The translations under genes and the position numbers were made by a program. The notes below the pieces were generated by a model. It had not been told where the DNA came from. It ran no database searches and was given only the letters and a program-made list of their open reading frames with translations. Source: Deltaproteobacteria bacterium (lineage in GTDB: Bacteria; Desulfobacterota; DSM-4660; Desulfatiglandales; B25-G16). Taken from it: a stretch of DNA of 7,832 nt. The stretch covers positions 1 through 7,832 of the forward strand of contig JAFDDS010000093.1 in NCBI GenBank assembly GCA_019310745.1, read 5' to 3'. Shown here piece after piece: positions 6,660 to 7,832 of the stretch. Numbering within the stretch: position 1 is the first letter of the stretch; every line of letters starts with the position of its first letter.

Positions 6660-7703
6660 ATGAGAAATCTAAAGTGGTCCATTTGTCTTATATTTATTAT
6701 CCTTACAGGGTGTGCTGTTGTTCAGATTCCTTTATTTCCCTCTACGCAGCCTTTGGAAGAGAAGGTGCTGGAAGGAAAAGGGCAGGCAAAGATTCTGCTT
6801 CTGGATATTTCAGGCATCATCTCAGAGAAGAAAGAGTCAAAAGGCTTAAAAAAAAAAAAAAAAATTTCCTTGGTGGCTCGGATTAAGGAGGAGTTGCAGA
6901 AAGCTGAAGGAGACAGCTCCATAGCAGGTGTTATCATTAAGATCAATTCTCCTGGCGGCTCTGTTACTGCGACTGACATTATCTATCATGAATTGATGCA
7001 ATACAAGAAGCAGGCAGGTGTTAAAATAGTTGCATGTTTGACTGGTACAGCTACATCCGGTGGGTATTATGTTGCCTCAGCTGCTGATGAGATTATAGCG
7101 CATCCTACTTCTGTTACTGGTAGTATTGGGGTAATTGCCATGAAATTTAATGTAGAAAAATTTCTCTCACAGATAGGGATTCAGGAGGAAACGATAAAAT
7201 CAGGTGAAAAAAAAGATATATGGTCTCCATTTAGGCCAAGTACCCCTGAAGAAAAAGATATTATCCAGACAATAATCAATACATTTCATGAGAGGTTTGT
7301 AAAAGTAGTGCTTGCTGGACGCCAGCCTTTATTAAGCAAAGAGGAGATAGAAAGACTTGCAGATGGCAGAATCTTTACCGCAGATCAGGCATTAGAGGTG
7401 AAGCTTATTGACAGGGTTGGTTATTTAGACGATGTGGTGGAGGAAATGAACGCAGATCAGGCATTAGAGGTGAAGCTTATTGACAGGGTTGGTTATTTAG
7501 ACGATGTGGTGGAGGAAATGAAAAAGTCTCTTAATCTCAAAGAGGCTCGCCTTATTACTTATAATCGACCTGGCGGTTATAAGGGAACTATTTACTCAGG
7601 GTTACCTGCCATTTCCCATCAGGAAATCAATCTTGTAGCGATCAATGGAGATGGCCTTTCCACTATATCCGGAGTGCAATTTATGTACCTGTGGAGGCCG
7701 TAG
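6660..7703 (+). CDS. sppA: Signal peptide peptidase SppA, S49 family, lipoprotein type
   Basis: A 347-residue serine protease of the short, single-domain SppA type, which degrades cleaved signal peptides or membrane-protein fragments. The N-terminus is a lipoprotein signal: R2 and K5, a hydrophobic core, then the lipobox L15-T-G-C18, so the mature protein should be lipid-anchored facing the periplasm rather than held by a membrane helix. S49 motifs: KINSPGGSV (94-102), GTATSGGYYVAS (129-140) with nucleophile S133, HPTSVTGSIGV (148-158), and KSGEKKDIWSP (180-190) with general-base K185 by comparison with Bacillus SppA. Ser and Lys are both present, so it should be active. Two oddities: K64-K68 is encoded in a run of 17 A (6848-6864), and residues 241-264 are repeated exactly as 265-288 because of a 72-bp tandem duplication. 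Without the copy it would be 323 residues, close to the short SppA type. The only gene seen nearby is the upstream kinase, 124 bp away. Confidence 0.92.
   Translation: MRNLKWSICLIFIILTGCAVVQIPLFPSTQPLEEKVLEGKGQAKILLLDISGIISEKKESKGLKKKKKISLVARIKEELQKAEGDSSIAGVIIKINSPGGSVTATDIIYHELMQYKKQAGVKIVACLTGTATSGGYYVASAADEIIAHPTSVTGSIGVIAMKFNVEKFLSQIGIQEETIKSGEKKDIWSPFRPSTPEEKDIIQTIINTFHERFVKVVLAGRQPLLSKEEIERLADGRIFTADQALEVKLIDRVGYLDDVVEEMNADQALEVKLIDRVGYLDDVVEEMKKSLNLKEARLITYNRPGGYKGTIYSGLPAISHQEINLVAINGDGLSTISGVQFMYLWRP
6848..6864 (+). repeat. Run of 17 A inside sppA
   Basis: Seventeen consecutive A encode five Lys codons plus flanking bases of Leu and Ile codons. It lies between the lipoprotein anchor and the protease domain. 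Runs this long are prone to polymerase slippage and to sequencing error. A one-base change would replace the protease domain by a short tail; one alternative frame ends at 6886. Confidence 0.97.
7379..7522 (+). repeat. Perfect 72-bp tandem duplication (two copies) inside sppA
   Basis: Bases 7379-7450 are repeated without a single difference at 7451-7522. The unit is 24 codons, so the frame is kept, and the protein repeats ADQALEVKLIDRVGYLDDVV plus four more residues. The only difference is the junction codon (Asn after copy 1, Lys after copy 2). The segment corresponds to a region present once in other S49 proteins, so it is a gain here, either very recent or an assembly artefact. Confidence 0.97.
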
Positions 7704-7725
7704 AAACATAGTAAGGTCAATAATT

Positions 7726-7762
7726 ATTTTAGAAGGGACTCACATGCTCAGCCCTTCAAAAT
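7726..7762. terminator. Possible hairpin terminator after sppA
   Basis: ATTTT-(A)-GAAGGG (7726-7737) pairs with CCCTTCAAAAT (7752-7762), one A bulged, around a 14-base loop. It lies 22 bases after the sppA stop. There is no T-run on the 3' side, so it would be a poor classical terminator; it may instead stabilise the mRNA end. The remaining bases to 7832 show no gene I can support. Confidence 0.4.
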
Positions 7763-7832
7763 GGCTTGTATGCGCTGTTTCAGTATAGGTAATGTCTAGC
7801 CTCTGTTTGTTAAATGGCGAGAATCTGATTTG

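Noticed and set aside
6629..6886. 85-codon + strand frame overlapping the start of sppA
   Set aside because: It is out of frame with a strongly supported lipoprotein/S49 gene and has no motif. It matters only as the frame that slippage on the A17 run could enter.
1..7832. CRISPR array, tRNA, rRNA or insertion sequence
   Set aside because: I saw no regularly spaced repeats, cloverleaf-like gene, rRNA segment, transposase or terminal inverted repeats. The only long repeat is the two-unit duplication in sppA.

Overview
The window is a 7.8-kb piece of bacterial chromosome. Every gene I can support is on the + strand. Base composition is moderate, with AT-rich gaps between genes, and Shine-Dalgarno sites are good in front of most genes. 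The gene content suggests an anaerobic or microaerophilic Gram-negative bacterium, possibly a Desulfobacterota (deltaproteobacterial) or related lineage: tandem receiver proteins, a formate/nitrite-type channel, a trypanosome/plant-like ATP phosphofructokinase, a MOFRL-type glycerate 2-kinase and a lipoprotein-anchored S49 peptidase. That assignment is an inference from protein style; no rRNA or other marker is present.

Region 1 (1-2011) is a tightly packed signalling operon that enters from the left edge. It holds the last 32 codons of one receiver protein, then a complete 208-residue receiver protein with an unusual helical C-terminal domain, then a 426-residue protein in which an intact phospho-receiver domain is fused to a complete formate/nitrite transporter (FNT) channel. 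No histidine kinase and no DNA-binding output domain is visible, so a phosphorelay that acts directly on a membrane channel is a reasonable hypothesis. This is the most novel-looking system in the window.

Region 2 (2012-3445) holds an EamA/DMT-family permease flanked by AT-rich, non-coding gaps. Region 3 (3446-3780) is a stand-alone HU-type nucleoid protein gene. It has a cluster of AT-rich palindromes upstream and a very clear intrinsic terminator downstream.

Region 4 (3781-6535) is a two-gene central-carbon operon: an ATP-dependent 6-phosphofructokinase followed 35 bp later by glycerate 2-kinase. Together they point to control of lower and upper glycolysis and of glycerate entry. The phosphofructokinase lacks about 13-14 residues exactly where the family's conserved Met-Gly-Arg sugar-phosphate loop should be, although the frame is intact. 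A 13-bp inverted repeat lies in its leader.

Region 5 (6536-7832) is a lipoprotein-type signal peptide peptidase (SppA, S49). Its gene carries two mutable features: a run of 17 A, and a perfect 72-bp in-frame tandem duplication. The last 129 bases contain a possible hairpin and no gene that I can support.
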